Assembly (NCBI RefSeq): GCF_003668575.1
Contig: NZ_RCVZ01000004.1
Span: 62,001 to 126,000, forward strand
Direction: 5' to 3'
Length of the DNA stretch: 64,000 bases
Source: Falsibacillus albus
Lineage (GTDB): Bacteria > Bacillota > Bacilli > Bacillales > DSM-25281
Shown here: piece by piece, positions 36,772 through 46,071 of the stretch
How positions within the stretch are numbered: the first letter of the stretch is position 1
Layout: the number at the start of each line of letters is the position of its first letter
Made by a program: the position numbers and the translations under genes
The notes under the pieces: generated by a model
What the model was told of the DNA's origin: nothing
Seen by the model: the letters and a program-made list of their open reading frames with translations, nothing else
The model's database searches: none

Positions 36772-37266
36772 TTAAGTTCCATCATTTATTAAATACTGTC
36801 GGACTGTGCCAAAATATTTAATTTGATGATACTGAGGAAAAATCGAATCAAACTCTACATAAATCGGCATATCTAGGAGCCATGGGAAGTAAGCATAAAA
36901 ACTGCGATCCGCAGTTACGATGGCTTTTAAAGCGGTGGGCATTTCTTTTTCGAAGATCAAGAACCTTACAGCGGATAGGTTTTCATCGAACTCCCCTCCG
37001 CTTACAAGGACATTCGCCCTTAAAACATACTGCCCTATATGAAGGCTCCACTCTGCAAAAACTTCATCTCTTAATATAGGATTGATTTTATCGGCATCAT
37101 AATAACAGCCGATGCTCACAAACATATCTCCTGTTGAATCTGAATGCGTCATTGTGTACTTCCTCCCCTCCACTGGAAAAAAAACAGTGGCGGAAGGAAG
37201 CAGGGACATGGATAGTTTTTCTGTTTTAAATTCTCTCACGGCAAGCCCCTCCCATTTTTCAGTCAA
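36772..37266 (-). CDS. Staygreen (SGR) family protein, Mg-dechelatase homologue
   Basis: 164 residues. The staygreen core is seen in KLSMSLLPSATVF, GRKYTMTHSDSTGDMFVSIG, LRDEVFAEW and the C-terminal region. In plants SGR removes Mg from chlorophyll a. Bacterial homologues occur in non-photosynthetic Firmicutes, where some show Mg-dechelating activity in vitro; the natural substrate here is unknown. It lies just upstream of the DUF421 gene on the same strand (47 bp to the chosen start). Confidence 0.75.
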   Translation of the reverse strand: MTEKWEGLAVREFKTEKLSMSLLPSATVFFPVEGRKYTMTHSDSTGDMFVSIGCYYDADKINPILRDEVFAEWSLHIGQYVLRANVLVSGGEFDENLSAVRFLIFEKEMPTALKAIVTADRSFYAYFPWLLDMPIYVEFDSIFPQYHQIKYFGTVRQYLINDGT

Positions 37267-37306
37267 TGGCCTACCGTATATTATGACAAATGCCTATTTC
37301 TTGTGC

Positions 37307-38074
37307 TTATTTTTGCTTATTATAAGGAATCCACTTTACATGGAGGAGCTGCCATTTCCCGTTTTCATAGTACCAGTAGGATTCTGCAATTCCGATTCCG
37401 TCTGCATGGTAAGCGCCACTGACTTGTTGGTATCCGACAAGGCCGTATCCCGGTTTGCCCTTTATTTTTACCGGTTTAAAGTAAGATGTCGGGCTGATCA
37501 TTAATTCATAAGGTTCATTTAATGTTCCGTTTTTATAGATGCCAAGCCGGTCGTAGTCTTCCTTTCGTTCCGAAAGATCAACCTTATACCGTTGATTAGT
37601 TTCAGGAATGTAAATCGATGCTTGGTATCGATCTTCGAATTGTCCTTGGATCTGTAAGGAAGGCGGCATCGGAATGACTTTTTCTTTTCCATCTTTCAAG
37701 GTGATGAGTCTATAGCTGTGGAACCCTCCACTGCCTCCAGTTGCACTCGATTCAAGTAAATCCTTCACACCGTCATGATTTAAATCGATAAATTCGATCT
37801 TCGGATCATAGCCTGGGTCATAGTCAATGCGGGTAGTTGAATTTTTGGATAACTGGACATCGGCCCAAATTGTTTTCAAATAGCTGCTTTCATTATCAAA
37901 AGGTATCCCTTTCAGGATGATGGTAGTTTTTTCGCCTGATCCGGTTACATCCTCTTCATACGTTTCAATGATTTTAGGAACGGGCTTTTCCTGCTGGCCG
38001 GTAAATGCACCTGCGATGGCATGGAGCGACATTAAAAAGAAGGCAGAGAAGGCAAATAACAACTCTTTTTTCAC
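37307..38074 (-). CDS. Secreted protein of unknown function with a Ca-binding-like loop
   Basis: 255 residues from GTG 38074, which has AAGGAG 9 nt upstream; the in-frame ATG at 38083 overlaps the RBS. An N-terminal signal peptide (about 1-23, hydrophobic, ending AIAG-A) is followed by a beta-rich chain. FIDLNHDGVKDLLESSATGGSGG contains a DxNxDGxxD loop like FG-GAP/VCBS or EF-hand calcium loops. No enzyme family is recognised. It is a probable cell-surface or secreted protein. Confidence 0.65.
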   Translation of the reverse strand: MKKELLFAFSAFFLMSLHAIAGAFTGQQEKPVPKIIETYEEDVTGSGEKTTIILKGIPFDNESSYLKTIWADVQLSKNSTTRIDYDPGYDPKIEFIDLNHDGVKDLLESSATGGSGGFHSYRLITLKDGKEKVIPMPPSLQIQGQFEDRYQASIYIPETNQRYKVDLSERKEDYDRLGIYKNGTLNEPYELMISPTSYFKPVKIKGKPGYGLVGYQQVSGAYHADGIGIAESYWYYENGKWQLLHVKWIPYNKQK

Positions 38075-38145
38075 CGCAATCATCTCCTTTAAGTTTTAAT
38101 ATAGTTATCATCACCGGCGAAGGAATATTTATGTAAAAATGACAT

Positions 38146-38176
38146 AAAAAATAGACCGGCCACTTAGGGCCAGCCC
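38146..38176 (-). terminator. Terminator of alsT
   Basis: On the minus strand GGCTGGCC/GGCCGGTC with G-U pairs and a 6-nt loop, then TATTTTTT. Confidence 0.8.
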
Positions 38177-38193
38177 ATTCTATAAAATTCATC

Positions 38194-39627
38194 CTATTGA
38201 ACTTTTCTCTGTTGCTGTGGTTTTTTATCCCATGCATCGATCCCTGTCAATCCTGGAATCGAATCGGAATAAAACACAGGATCTTTTCCAGCCTTTCGCT
38301 GTGCACGATAATCTTTCAAAGCAGCAAGTGCAACTTTGGCCAACATCGTCACGGCAATCAGGTTGATGATTGCCATGATACCCATGAACAAGTCGGCAAG
38401 ACTCCAAACCACTCCGAATTCAACGACCGAACCGAAATAAACCATGCCGATTACCGCGATTCGGTAGACAAAGATGCCTACTTTGCTATTTTTGATGAAT
38501 TCGATATTCGTTTCACCATAATAGTAGTTTCCAATCACTGAACTGAACGCGAATAAGAAGATGGCTACAGCTACGAATAGGGTCGCCCAGCTTCCGACAT
38601 GCGTGCTCAATGCGGCCTGTGTAAGTGCGATTCCCTGCGGCCCCTTTGGACCATCAGTGTATGCCCCGGATAAAAGGATCATAAATGCTGTTGCCGTACA
38701 AATGATGATCGTGTCCGTGAACACCCCGAGAGTTTGAATCAGTCCTTGTTTCACAGGATGACTGACTGCTGCTGTCGCGGCAGCGTTCGGAGCACTACCC
38801 ATACCGGCTTCATTTGAGAACAGTCCTCGTTTAATCCCCATCATTAATGCTGCACCGATTCCGCCGCCAACGAATTGACGAATTCCAAAGGCGTGTTCAA
38901 AAATAAGTGAAAACATGGATGGAAGTTCTCCAATATGCTTCGCAAGAACGAATATAGCAAGAATGATATATAGAACAGCCATCACAGGGACAACTATCTG
39001 TGTTACATGAGCAATTCTTTTGAGGCCGCCAAAAATGATGATTCCGGTTAGAGCAGCCAGGATGAGCCCTATCATCCACCTGCTGATTGCAAAACCTTCA
39101 TCCATAGCAATGGAGATGGTATTTGCCTGGACGGAATTGAAGACCAAACCGTAGCAAAAGGTGATAACGATTGCAAATAAGATCCCCATCCAGCGTTTCT
39201 TAAGTCCGCGCTCCATATAATACGCAGGACCGCCCCTGAAGCCATCCTCATCTTTGATTTTGTAGATCTGTGCCAATGTACTTTCCATGAAGCTCGATGC
39301 TCCGCCTAATAGCGCAATCAACCACATCCAAAATACAGCACCAGGACCTCCTGCGGCAATGGCTGAGGCTACTCCTGCAAGGTTTCCTGTCCCAACACGG
39401 GAAGCTGTACTGATTGTAAAAGCCTGGAATGATGAAATTCCTCGTTTTCCATCTGCTGAAATGGTTGACTTATCCGTTAGTACGCGGAACATTTCTCCGA
39501 AATATCTGAATTGTACGAATCTCGATCGCAGAGAGAATAACAACCCAAGACCGATGAGCAGTACAATCAGGATATAGCTCCACATATAATCATTCAATAC
39601 CCCGATAACATCTGTTAATACCTTCAT
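38194..39627 (-). CDS. alsT: Sodium:alanine/glycine (glutamine) symporter, AGCS family
   Basis: A 477-residue membrane protein with about 10 helices. AGCS family marks are GTGNLAGVASAIAAGGPGAVFWMW near residues 75-100, ERGLKKRWMG, and GIKRGLFSNEAGMGSAPNAAA. AlsT of B. subtilis imports glutamine or alanine with Na+. It lies next to parEC, as in B. subtilis, which supports the symbol; the ynfC gene found between them there is missing here. Start ATG 39627 has AGGAGATG upstream. The 299 bp between it and parC hold only the parC terminator. Confidence 0.9.
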   Translation of the reverse strand: MKVLTDVIGVLNDYMWSYILIVLLIGLGLLFSLRSRFVQFRYFGEMFRVLTDKSTISADGKRGISSFQAFTISTASRVGTGNLAGVASAIAAGGPGAVFWMWLIALLGGASSFMESTLAQIYKIKDEDGFRGGPAYYMERGLKKRWMGILFAIVITFCYGLVFNSVQANTISIAMDEGFAISRWMIGLILAALTGIIIFGGLKRIAHVTQIVVPVMAVLYIILAIFVLAKHIGELPSMFSLIFEHAFGIRQFVGGGIGAALMMGIKRGLFSNEAGMGSAPNAAATAAVSHPVKQGLIQTLGVFTDTIIICTATAFMILLSGAYTDGPKGPQGIALTQAALSTHVGSWATLFVAVAIFLFAFSSVIGNYYYGETNIEFIKNSKVGIFVYRIAVIGMVYFGSVVEFGVVWSLADLFMGIMAIINLIAVTMLAKVALAALKDYRAQRKAGKDPVFYSDSIPGLTGIDAWDKKPQQQRKVQ

Positions 39628-39882
39628 AAAACGATTTCATCTCCTCCTGAAAATATTATTCTAAAAAAACTTAGAAAAGTCCTTCTTATAAAATATCAAA
39701 AGTTTTTTCATTCATCAAGTTTAATATCTTGTAAAGTATTTAAAGGAAGAATATTATGAATAAACAAAAAAATAATTCGTCAAACGTTTTTCTAATATAT
39801 TATGTATGAAGCGCTTATTAGTCCTTGGTTATCTATTCCCCCAGATGATTTTCATCAAACGCTGAATTTGTAAATATAATGC

Positions 39883-39922
39883 AAAAAACACATGAGTTTT
39901 TTTGCTTCCCCATGTGTTTTTT
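39883..39922 (-). terminator. Terminator of parC (both strands possible)
   Basis: AAAAAACACATG/CATGTGTTTTTT perfect 12-bp stem just past the parC stop codon. Confidence 0.85.
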
Positions 39923-39926
39923 GTAA

Positions 39927-42380
39927 TTATGCTTTATTCTTTGCCCCTGTATTTTCAGCAGGCTTTACTTCCTTCCAACTTGTTGTCATAGATCCGGTTT
40001 CGGTATCATCCATGACGAATGAGCCATTTGAATAACGGTCGTTGTTTCGTAAATTGGACGCTTCAACTGTTTCGACCATTCCCTTTTCGCTTTCGATATA
40101 AATGATGTCGTTGGATTCGACGAGCTCGAAACTGACTATTCGATGCGGGTTTGACTTCAATTCCCTTAAGGTGACCACTCCTCGTTTGGCCCTGGTGGTC
40201 TTTTCGAATTCCGCCAATTTCATTTTCTTGACTGCCCCTCTATGGGTCACGATGAAGACGCCTGGCTGATCCGACGGAGACATCACTTTTCCGCCAACCA
40301 CAAAGTCCCCATCTTTTAAATTTATTCCTTTGACACCGGCAGCCCGAGGACCGACGACATTCACTTCTCCTTCATTGAACCATAATGCATATCCTAGATG
40401 AGTGACAAGGAATATATCCATGCCGCCGTTGGTTTTATGGACATCTACAACTTCATCTTCTCCCTTTAAGTTCACTGCTACAAGTGAACGGGAATACCGT
40501 TGTGCCTTGTATTGTTTCAGTTCCGTTTTTTTGACCATACCGTTTCTTGTGACGAACAATAAGTAGGCATCTTCAGTGAAATCCTTGATTGGGACCGCTT
40601 TTACAATATGCTCATCCCGATCGATCTGGATGATATTCGAGACATGTTGGCCAAGATCTTTCCAGCGGATGTCAGGCAGTTCGTGAACCGGCGAATACAA
40701 ATAGTTCCCTTTATTGGTGAACAGCAGCAAGACATCTGTCGTATTCATTTCCATCTGGGCCAATACACGGTCAGATTCTTTCATGGCAAGGTCCTGCCCA
40801 TTCGATGCCGCATACGAACGAAGTGAAGTTCGCTTGATATAGCCGTCCTTCGTCACCGTAACCATAACATCCTCGCTGGCAATGAGGACTTCCAGATTGA
40901 TTTTGATTTCTTCGATTTCATCCTCGATTTTCGTCCGGCGCTGGTCAGCATACTTCTTCTTGATTTCCTTCAGCTCTTTTTTAATGACAGCGATCAGCTT
41001 CTTTTCACTGGCTAAAATAGCAGAAAGTTCTTCGATTTTTTTGGATAACTCCTCAGCTTCAGCCCTCAACGCAGTGATATCCGTATTCGTCAAACGGTAA
41101 AGCTGCAAAGAGACGATGGCTTCTGCCTGTGCTTCCGTAAATTGAAATTTCGATTTTAAATTATCCTTTGCATCTCTTTTATCTTTAGAAGCGCGAATGG
41201 CAGCGATTACTTCATCAAGAATCGAAAGTGCCTTCATCAAGCCCTCGACGATGTGCTGTCTTTCCCGTGCTTTGCTCAGCTCATATTGCGACCGGTTTGT
41301 GACGACTTCCTTTTGGTGCTCGATATAAGCATCCAGAAGCTGTCGGATGCCCATCAGCTTCGGACGATGGTTATGTATGGCGACCATGTTGAAGTTGTAT
41401 GGAATCTGCAAATCGCTGTTCTTGTAGAGATAGTTGAGGACTCCTTCTGCGTCGGCTTCTTTTTTCAGCTCAATGACAATGCGGAGGCCGGTTCGATCTG
41501 TCTCGTCACGCACTTCTGCGATTCCTTCGACTTTACGGTCCACCCGGAATTCATCCATCTTTTTAACGAGGTTAGCTTTATTCACTTCATATGGAATTTC
41601 AGTCACGACAATTTGTTGTCGTCCACCGCGGATATCTTCAATTTCTGCTTTCCCTCTGATCACAATTTTCCCTTTGCCTGTTTCATAAGCCTTTTTGATG
41701 CCGTCTTTCCCTTGGATGATTCCGCCCGTCGGGAAGTCAGGCCCGTTAATGACGCTCATGATTTCATCGACTGTGGATTCTGGGTTATCCATCCTTAGCA
41801 TTACCCCATCTATTACTTCATCAAGGTGATGGGGAGGAATTTCCGTGGCATACCCTGCGGAAATTCCAGTTGAACCATTGACCAGCAAGCTAGGGAATCT
41901 GGCTGGCAGAACGGTAGGTTCACTGGATGTGTCGTCAAAGTTCGGGACGAAATCAACCGTTCTTTTGTCAATGTCGCGCAGGAGTTCGGAAGATATAGCG
42001 GAAAGCCTTGCTTCCGTATAACGCATTGCTGCAGGAGGATCGCCGTCGACCGAACCATTATTTCCATGCATTTCAATCAATAGATTACGGACTTTCCAAT
42101 CCTGGCTCATCCTCACCATGGCATCATAAACCGATGTATCACCATGAGGATGGTAGTTGCCGATTACATTCCCAACCGTTTTCGCTGATTTGCGGAAGCC
42201 CTTATCAGCAGTGTTTCCTTCTACGTGCATAGCGTAGAGGATGCGCCGCTGCACCGGTTTCAATCCATCACGGGCATCAGGCAAAGCCCGTTCTTGAATA
42301 ATATACTTACTGTACCGTCCAAAGCGGTCGCCTAATACGTCCTCAAGGGGCAAATCTTGATATTTCTCTACTGTTGTCAT
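39927..42380 (-). CDS. parC: DNA topoisomerase IV subunit A
   Basis: 817 residues. Breakage-reunion subunit that decatenates daughter chromosomes with ParE. Catalytic Y121 lies in PAAMRYTEARL, and the C-terminal beta-pinwheel carries repeated motifs. In the quinolone-contact helix, residues 80-86 read GDTSVYD: the first hydroxyl residue is Thr82, whereas S. aureus GrlA has Ser80 and B. subtilis ParC also has Ser. It starts 3 bp after the parE stop codon and is co-transcribed with it under a LexA box. Confidence 0.96.
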   Translation of the reverse strand: MTTVEKYQDLPLEDVLGDRFGRYSKYIIQERALPDARDGLKPVQRRILYAMHVEGNTADKGFRKSAKTVGNVIGNYHPHGDTSVYDAMVRMSQDWKVRNLLIEMHGNNGSVDGDPPAAMRYTEARLSAISSELLRDIDKRTVDFVPNFDDTSSEPTVLPARFPSLLVNGSTGISAGYATEIPPHHLDEVIDGVMLRMDNPESTVDEIMSVINGPDFPTGGIIQGKDGIKKAYETGKGKIVIRGKAEIEDIRGGRQQIVVTEIPYEVNKANLVKKMDEFRVDRKVEGIAEVRDETDRTGLRIVIELKKEADAEGVLNYLYKNSDLQIPYNFNMVAIHNHRPKLMGIRQLLDAYIEHQKEVVTNRSQYELSKARERQHIVEGLMKALSILDEVIAAIRASKDKRDAKDNLKSKFQFTEAQAEAIVSLQLYRLTNTDITALRAEAEELSKKIEELSAILASEKKLIAVIKKELKEIKKKYADQRRTKIEDEIEEIKINLEVLIASEDVMVTVTKDGYIKRTSLRSYAASNGQDLAMKESDRVLAQMEMNTTDVLLLFTNKGNYLYSPVHELPDIRWKDLGQHVSNIIQIDRDEHIVKAVPIKDFTEDAYLLFVTRNGMVKKTELKQYKAQRYSRSLVAVNLKGEDEVVDVHKTNGGMDIFLVTHLGYALWFNEGEVNVVGPRAAGVKGINLKDGDFVVGGKVMSPSDQPGVFIVTHRGAVKKMKLAEFEKTTRAKRGVVTLRELKSNPHRIVSFELVESNDIIYIESEKGMVETVEASNLRNNDRYSNGSFVMDDTETGSMTTSWKEVKPAENTGAKNKA

Positions 42381-42383
42381 TCT

Positions 42384-44357
42384 CTATTTTACCTCCTCTG
42401 CGACCGATAAATTTTCATTTTCGAGAATGTTCTGGTCTTCTTCAAGTCCAAATTCGACATTGTTTTCGATCCATTTTCTGCGGGGTTCTACTTTATCGCC
42501 CATCAATGTCGTCACTCTGCGCTCCGCTCTAGCTGCGTCATCGATGCGGACCCTGATCAATGTCCTGGATTCGGGATCCATGGTCGTTTCCCATAGCTGG
42601 TCTGCGTTCATTTCTCCCAAACCTTTATAACGCTGGATCATGTAGCCTTTTCCGACTTTTTTCATGGCTCCCTGGAGTTCATCATCCGTCCAGGCGTATT
42701 CGACCACTTCCTTTTTGCCGGTTCCTTTACTTACTTTATAGAGTGGAGGAAGTGCAATATAGATGCGTCCTGCATCGACCAAAGGCTTCATATAGCGGTA
42801 GAAGAACGTCAGCAGGAGGACTTGGATATGGGCCCCGTCCGTATCTGCATCTGTCATGATGATGATCTTGTCATAATTGATATCATCCAAATTAAATTCG
42901 GGTCCGACTCCGCCGCCGATTGCATGGATGATTGTATTGATCTCTTCATTCTTGAAAATATCCTGAAGTTTAGCTTTTTCTGTATTGATGACCTTTCCGC
43001 GCAGTGGAAGAATCGCTTGAAAGCGACGATCCCGTCCTTGTTTAGCAGAACCGCCTGCGGAGTCTCCCTCAACCAGGTACAATTCATTTTTTTGAGGGTT
43101 CCTTGATTGGGCCGGAGTAAGCTTCCCAGATAACACAGTTTCTGAACGCTTCCGTTTCTTTCCGTTCCTCGCATCTTCTCTTGCTTTTCTTGCAGCTTCC
43201 CGTGCTTGGGCTGCTTTTATCGATTTCTTGATCAACAAAGAACTGATATCCGGATTTTCTTCAAGGAAATAGGAAAGGTGTTCGGATACGACAGCATCCA
43301 CCGCAGACCTAGCTTCGCTTGTGCCGAGCTTTCCTTTTGTTTGTCCTTCAAATTGAAGTAGCTCCTCAGGGATCCTTACAGAGACAATAGCGGCCAAGCC
43401 TTCGCGGATGTCCGTTCCTTCAAGGTTTTTATCCCGGTCCTTCAGTAAATTCACCTTTCGTGCGAATTCATTGAATACACGTGTCATCGCGGTCTTTGCT
43501 CCCGCTTCGTGCGTGCCGCCATCCTTTGTCCGGACATTGTTGACAAACGAAAGGACGTTTTCAGAAAAGCCATCATTAAATTGGAATGAAAATTCTACTT
43601 CAATCCCGCCGGCTTCACCTTCAATGAATACGACAGGATGAAGGGAATCTTTCTCCTCGTTTAAATATTCTACAAATGCTTCAATCCCATTTTCATAGAA
43701 AAAGACGTCCTGCTGGTCATGTCTTTCATCTATGATTTCGATCTTAAGCCCTTTTAATAAGAATGCAGATTCTCTTAGACGTTCACACAACGTGTCATAG
43801 TTATAGGTTGTTGTGCTGAAAATCGTCGGATCTGGTTTAAAATGAATGGTTGTGCCGCTATTTTTGCTCTTCCCGATCTTTTCCAGGGTCGTTTCAGGCT
43901 TTCCTCCACTGACAAAGCGCTGCTGATAGGTGAACCCATCCCTTTTGATCGTTACGGTCAGCCATTCTGATAGAGCGTTGACGACAGAGGCACCGACACC
44001 ATGAAGGCCGCCGCTTGTTTTATAGCCGCCTTGTCCAAATTTTCCTCCAGCATGAAGGACTGTGAAAATGACTTCAGGAGTCGGTTTGCCGAGTTTGTGC
44101 ATACCAGTCGGCATTCCACGGCCTTTATCCTCAACGCTGATGCTGTTATCTTTATGTATTTTGACAATAATATGATTTCCGTAGCCTGCTAATGCTTCAT
44201 CTACAGAGTTATCGACGATTTCATATACAAGATGATGCAAGCCTCTGCCATCCGTTGAGCCGATATACATACCCGGCCGTTTGCGGACTGCTTCCAATCC
44301 TTCTAATACTTGAATGGCATCATCATTATAGTCGAACAATTGCTGCTTACTGGCCAC
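42384..44357 (-). CDS. parE: DNA topoisomerase IV subunit B
   Basis: 657 residues from GTG 44357 (VASKQQLFDYNDDAIQVLEGL), the family's usual N-terminus, with GAAAGGGG 7 nt upstream. ATGs at 44363 and 44390 are less well placed. GHKL ATPase motifs (DNSVDEALAGYG, DKGRGMPTGMH, GGLHGVGASVVNALS) and a Toprim domain (LYLVEGDSAGGSAKQGRDR, TDADTDGAHI) are complete. First gene of parEC. Confidence 0.96.
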   Translation of the reverse strand: MASKQQLFDYNDDAIQVLEGLEAVRKRPGMYIGSTDGRGLHHLVYEIVDNSVDEALAGYGNHIIVKIHKDNSISVEDKGRGMPTGMHKLGKPTPEVIFTVLHAGGKFGQGGYKTSGGLHGVGASVVNALSEWLTVTIKRDGFTYQQRFVSGGKPETTLEKIGKSKNSGTTIHFKPDPTIFSTTTYNYDTLCERLRESAFLLKGLKIEIIDERHDQQDVFFYENGIEAFVEYLNEEKDSLHPVVFIEGEAGGIEVEFSFQFNDGFSENVLSFVNNVRTKDGGTHEAGAKTAMTRVFNEFARKVNLLKDRDKNLEGTDIREGLAAIVSVRIPEELLQFEGQTKGKLGTSEARSAVDAVVSEHLSYFLEENPDISSLLIKKSIKAAQAREAARKAREDARNGKKRKRSETVLSGKLTPAQSRNPQKNELYLVEGDSAGGSAKQGRDRRFQAILPLRGKVINTEKAKLQDIFKNEEINTIIHAIGGGVGPEFNLDDINYDKIIIMTDADTDGAHIQVLLLTFFYRYMKPLVDAGRIYIALPPLYKVSKGTGKKEVVEYAWTDDELQGAMKKVGKGYMIQRYKGLGEMNADQLWETTMDPESRTLIRVRIDDAARAERRVTTLMGDKVEPRRKWIENNVEFGLEEDQNILENENLSVAEEVK

Positions 44358-44400
44358 ATACATTCCCCTTTCAAAAACAAAAACAATCACTATACATACG

Positions 44401-44414
44401 CAAACAAACGTTCG
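44401..44414 (-). promoter_or_regulatory. LexA (SOS) box upstream of parEC
   Basis: On the minus strand CGAACGTTTGTTTG matches the Bacillus box CGAAC-N4-GTTCG with one change in the last half-site (GTTTG). It ends 44 bp before the parE start. B. subtilis parEC is reported as a LexA target, which supports the call. Confidence 0.65.
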
Positions 44415-44575
44415 CTTGCTCTGATTTTAGCATAACGTCTATGAATTATTGTAGCGTTTTATAATTTTTTCGCAAATCTATTTTTCTTTTTGCCTGTCGA
44501 GACTACAGGAAAAATCCATGATTTTACAGGCAGAATAAACGGAATTGACTCTCTAGCTCAAGAATCCCAATTAGG

Positions 44576-44989
44576 TTATTTAGTCATGGCATGCTCCACT
44601 TTAATACAGCGGTCCATAATAACAGTATAACCTTTTTCTTTCAAGTATTCATACGCCTGCTCATTATATACACCAAGTTGGGCCCAAAATACATCGGCAT
44701 TTACTTCAGTAAATTCCTTCGCAATGCCAGGCAGAAATTCTGATCTGCGGAATACATTGACAATATCGATGTGCCCTTCTACATCCTTTAAGGATGGGTA
44801 GGCCTTTTGGCCGAGGACTTCCCTTACATTCGGATTGACTGGAATGATTTCGTAGCCAGCATCTTGCATTGCTTTGGAGACCGAATGGGAAGTTCGTTCC
44901 GGTTGATCACTCAAGCCGATTACTGCAATTCTTTTTGCTTTTTTCAGGATGGTTTTTATTTCATCTCTCGTTGGATTTTGGATTGACAT
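44576..44989 (-). CDS. yneT: CoA-binding protein (YneT/YccU family)
   Basis: 137 residues of the CoA_binding_2 Rossmann fold: RIAVIGLSDQPERTSHSVSKAMQDAGYEIIPVNPN, then QKAYPSL and IDIVNVFRRSEF. These proteins bind CoA or nucleotides; their role is not established. Its position before parEC matches B. subtilis yneT. A weak GCCTGT/ACAGGC hairpin follows at about 44486-44532. Confidence 0.85.
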   Translation of the reverse strand: MSIQNPTRDEIKTILKKAKRIAVIGLSDQPERTSHSVSKAMQDAGYEIIPVNPNVREVLGQKAYPSLKDVEGHIDIVNVFRRSEFLPGIAKEFTEVNADVFWAQLGVYNEQAYEYLKEKGYTVIMDRCIKVEHAMTK

Positions 44990-45096
44990 CGGTTATCATA
45001 CCTCCGTTAGCCTGAATTTGGTTAAATATTCCCTCTATTTTTTAGAGTAAGGCAAGTTTTGCCAATGTGCAAGAAACTTTTGCGTGCGAAGTACCA

Positions 45097-45143
45097 AAGA
45101 AGGATGACAATCTACCCTCAATTCGGGTAAATGTCATCCTTCT
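45097..45143 (-). terminator. Terminator of the osmoprotectant ABC operon
   Basis: AAGGATGACA/TGTCATCCTT perfect 10-bp outer stem with TACCC/GGGTA inside, 15 bp after the substrate-binding-protein stop codon. Confidence 0.8.
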
Positions 45144-45157
45144 ATTGGATATTGCAT

Positions 45158-46057
45158 CTATTTCTTGATTAAGCCTTTTTTTATCAAGAAATCCTTAGCA
45201 ACTTTTTTCGGATCTTCTTTATCAATATCGACTTTTGCATTCATTTCGCTCATCTCGGCTGCACTGATCTTCCCCGCAAGCTGATTAACGACACCTTTTA
45301 ATTTCGGGAATTTTTTCAAAACATCTTTTCGGACAATCGGAGCTGCATCATATTTTGGGAAAAAACCTTTATCATCCTTGGTCGTTGCCAAATTATAGCG
45401 TTGAATCCGTCCATCTGTCGTAAAAGCTGGAATCAGGTCCACATCGCCTTTCTTAACAGCTTCATACATGATGTTTGGATCAAGGCTTTTCTTATCTTTA
45501 AATTTAAAACCATACGCATCTACTAAAGCATCATATCCATCCGCTCTTTCATAGAATGTATGAGGGGCGCCGAATGACAGTTTGTCAGCATATGGGACCA
45601 AATCTGAAAAGGTTTTTGCATCGATGTTTTGATCCTTTCTATATGCCAATGTATAGGTGTTTTCAAAGCCGAGAGGTTTTAGCCATGCTACATCATATTT
45701 TTTGTCATAGCCTTCCCTTACACGCTTTAATACACTTTCAGAAGACTCACCAGGCTTTGCATTTTCCTTTAATACCGCTTCCAAACCTGTCCCGGTGTAT
45801 TCCACATACATATCTATGTCGCCCTTTTTAATGGCGGGGGTCAATATGGAGACTTCCCCAAGGCCTTCCTTTACTTCAACATTATAATCTGTTTTTGCTT
45901 TAATATATTCGGCTAATATTTGTGGGAGTATGTACTGCTCGGTCCATTTCTTCCCGGAGATGACGATGGTATCTTTTTTTCCATTGCCGCATCCAGCCAT
46001 AAATATGGAGACAATGACTGTACTGATTAAAGCCAAGAGTAATGATTTTTTCAACAT
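45158..46057 (-). CDS. Osmoprotectant ABC transporter substrate-binding lipoprotein
   Basis: 299 residues. The lipobox MAGC puts the lipidated Cys at position 23. The mature part is an OpuAC/OsmF-type glycine betaine-carnitine-choline binding protein (IVISGKKWTEQYILPQILAEYIKAKT, GDIDMYVEYTGTGLEAVL, VDLIPAFTTDGRIQRYNL). It is the last gene of a three-gene operon, 14 bp after the permease. Ligand likely a quaternary amine, not proven. Confidence 0.88.
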   Translation of the reverse strand: MLKKSLLLALISTVIVSIFMAGCGNGKKDTIVISGKKWTEQYILPQILAEYIKAKTDYNVEVKEGLGEVSILTPAIKKGDIDMYVEYTGTGLEAVLKENAKPGESSESVLKRVREGYDKKYDVAWLKPLGFENTYTLAYRKDQNIDAKTFSDLVPYADKLSFGAPHTFYERADGYDALVDAYGFKFKDKKSLDPNIMYEAVKKGDVDLIPAFTTDGRIQRYNLATTKDDKGFFPKYDAAPIVRKDVLKKFPKLKGVVNQLAGKISAAEMSEMNAKVDIDKEDPKKVAKDFLIKKGLIKK

Positions 46058-46071
46058 AATTCCCCCGTTTA

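Noticed and set aside
36726..36785. Longer N-terminus for the DUF421 protein
   Set aside because: ATG 36785 has no RBS and overlaps the staygreen gene end. ATG 36725 has AAAGGA.
44358..44390. Longer N-terminus for ParE
   Set aside because: The extra residues MIVFVFERG are unlike ParE, and GAAAGGGG would be inside the coding frame.
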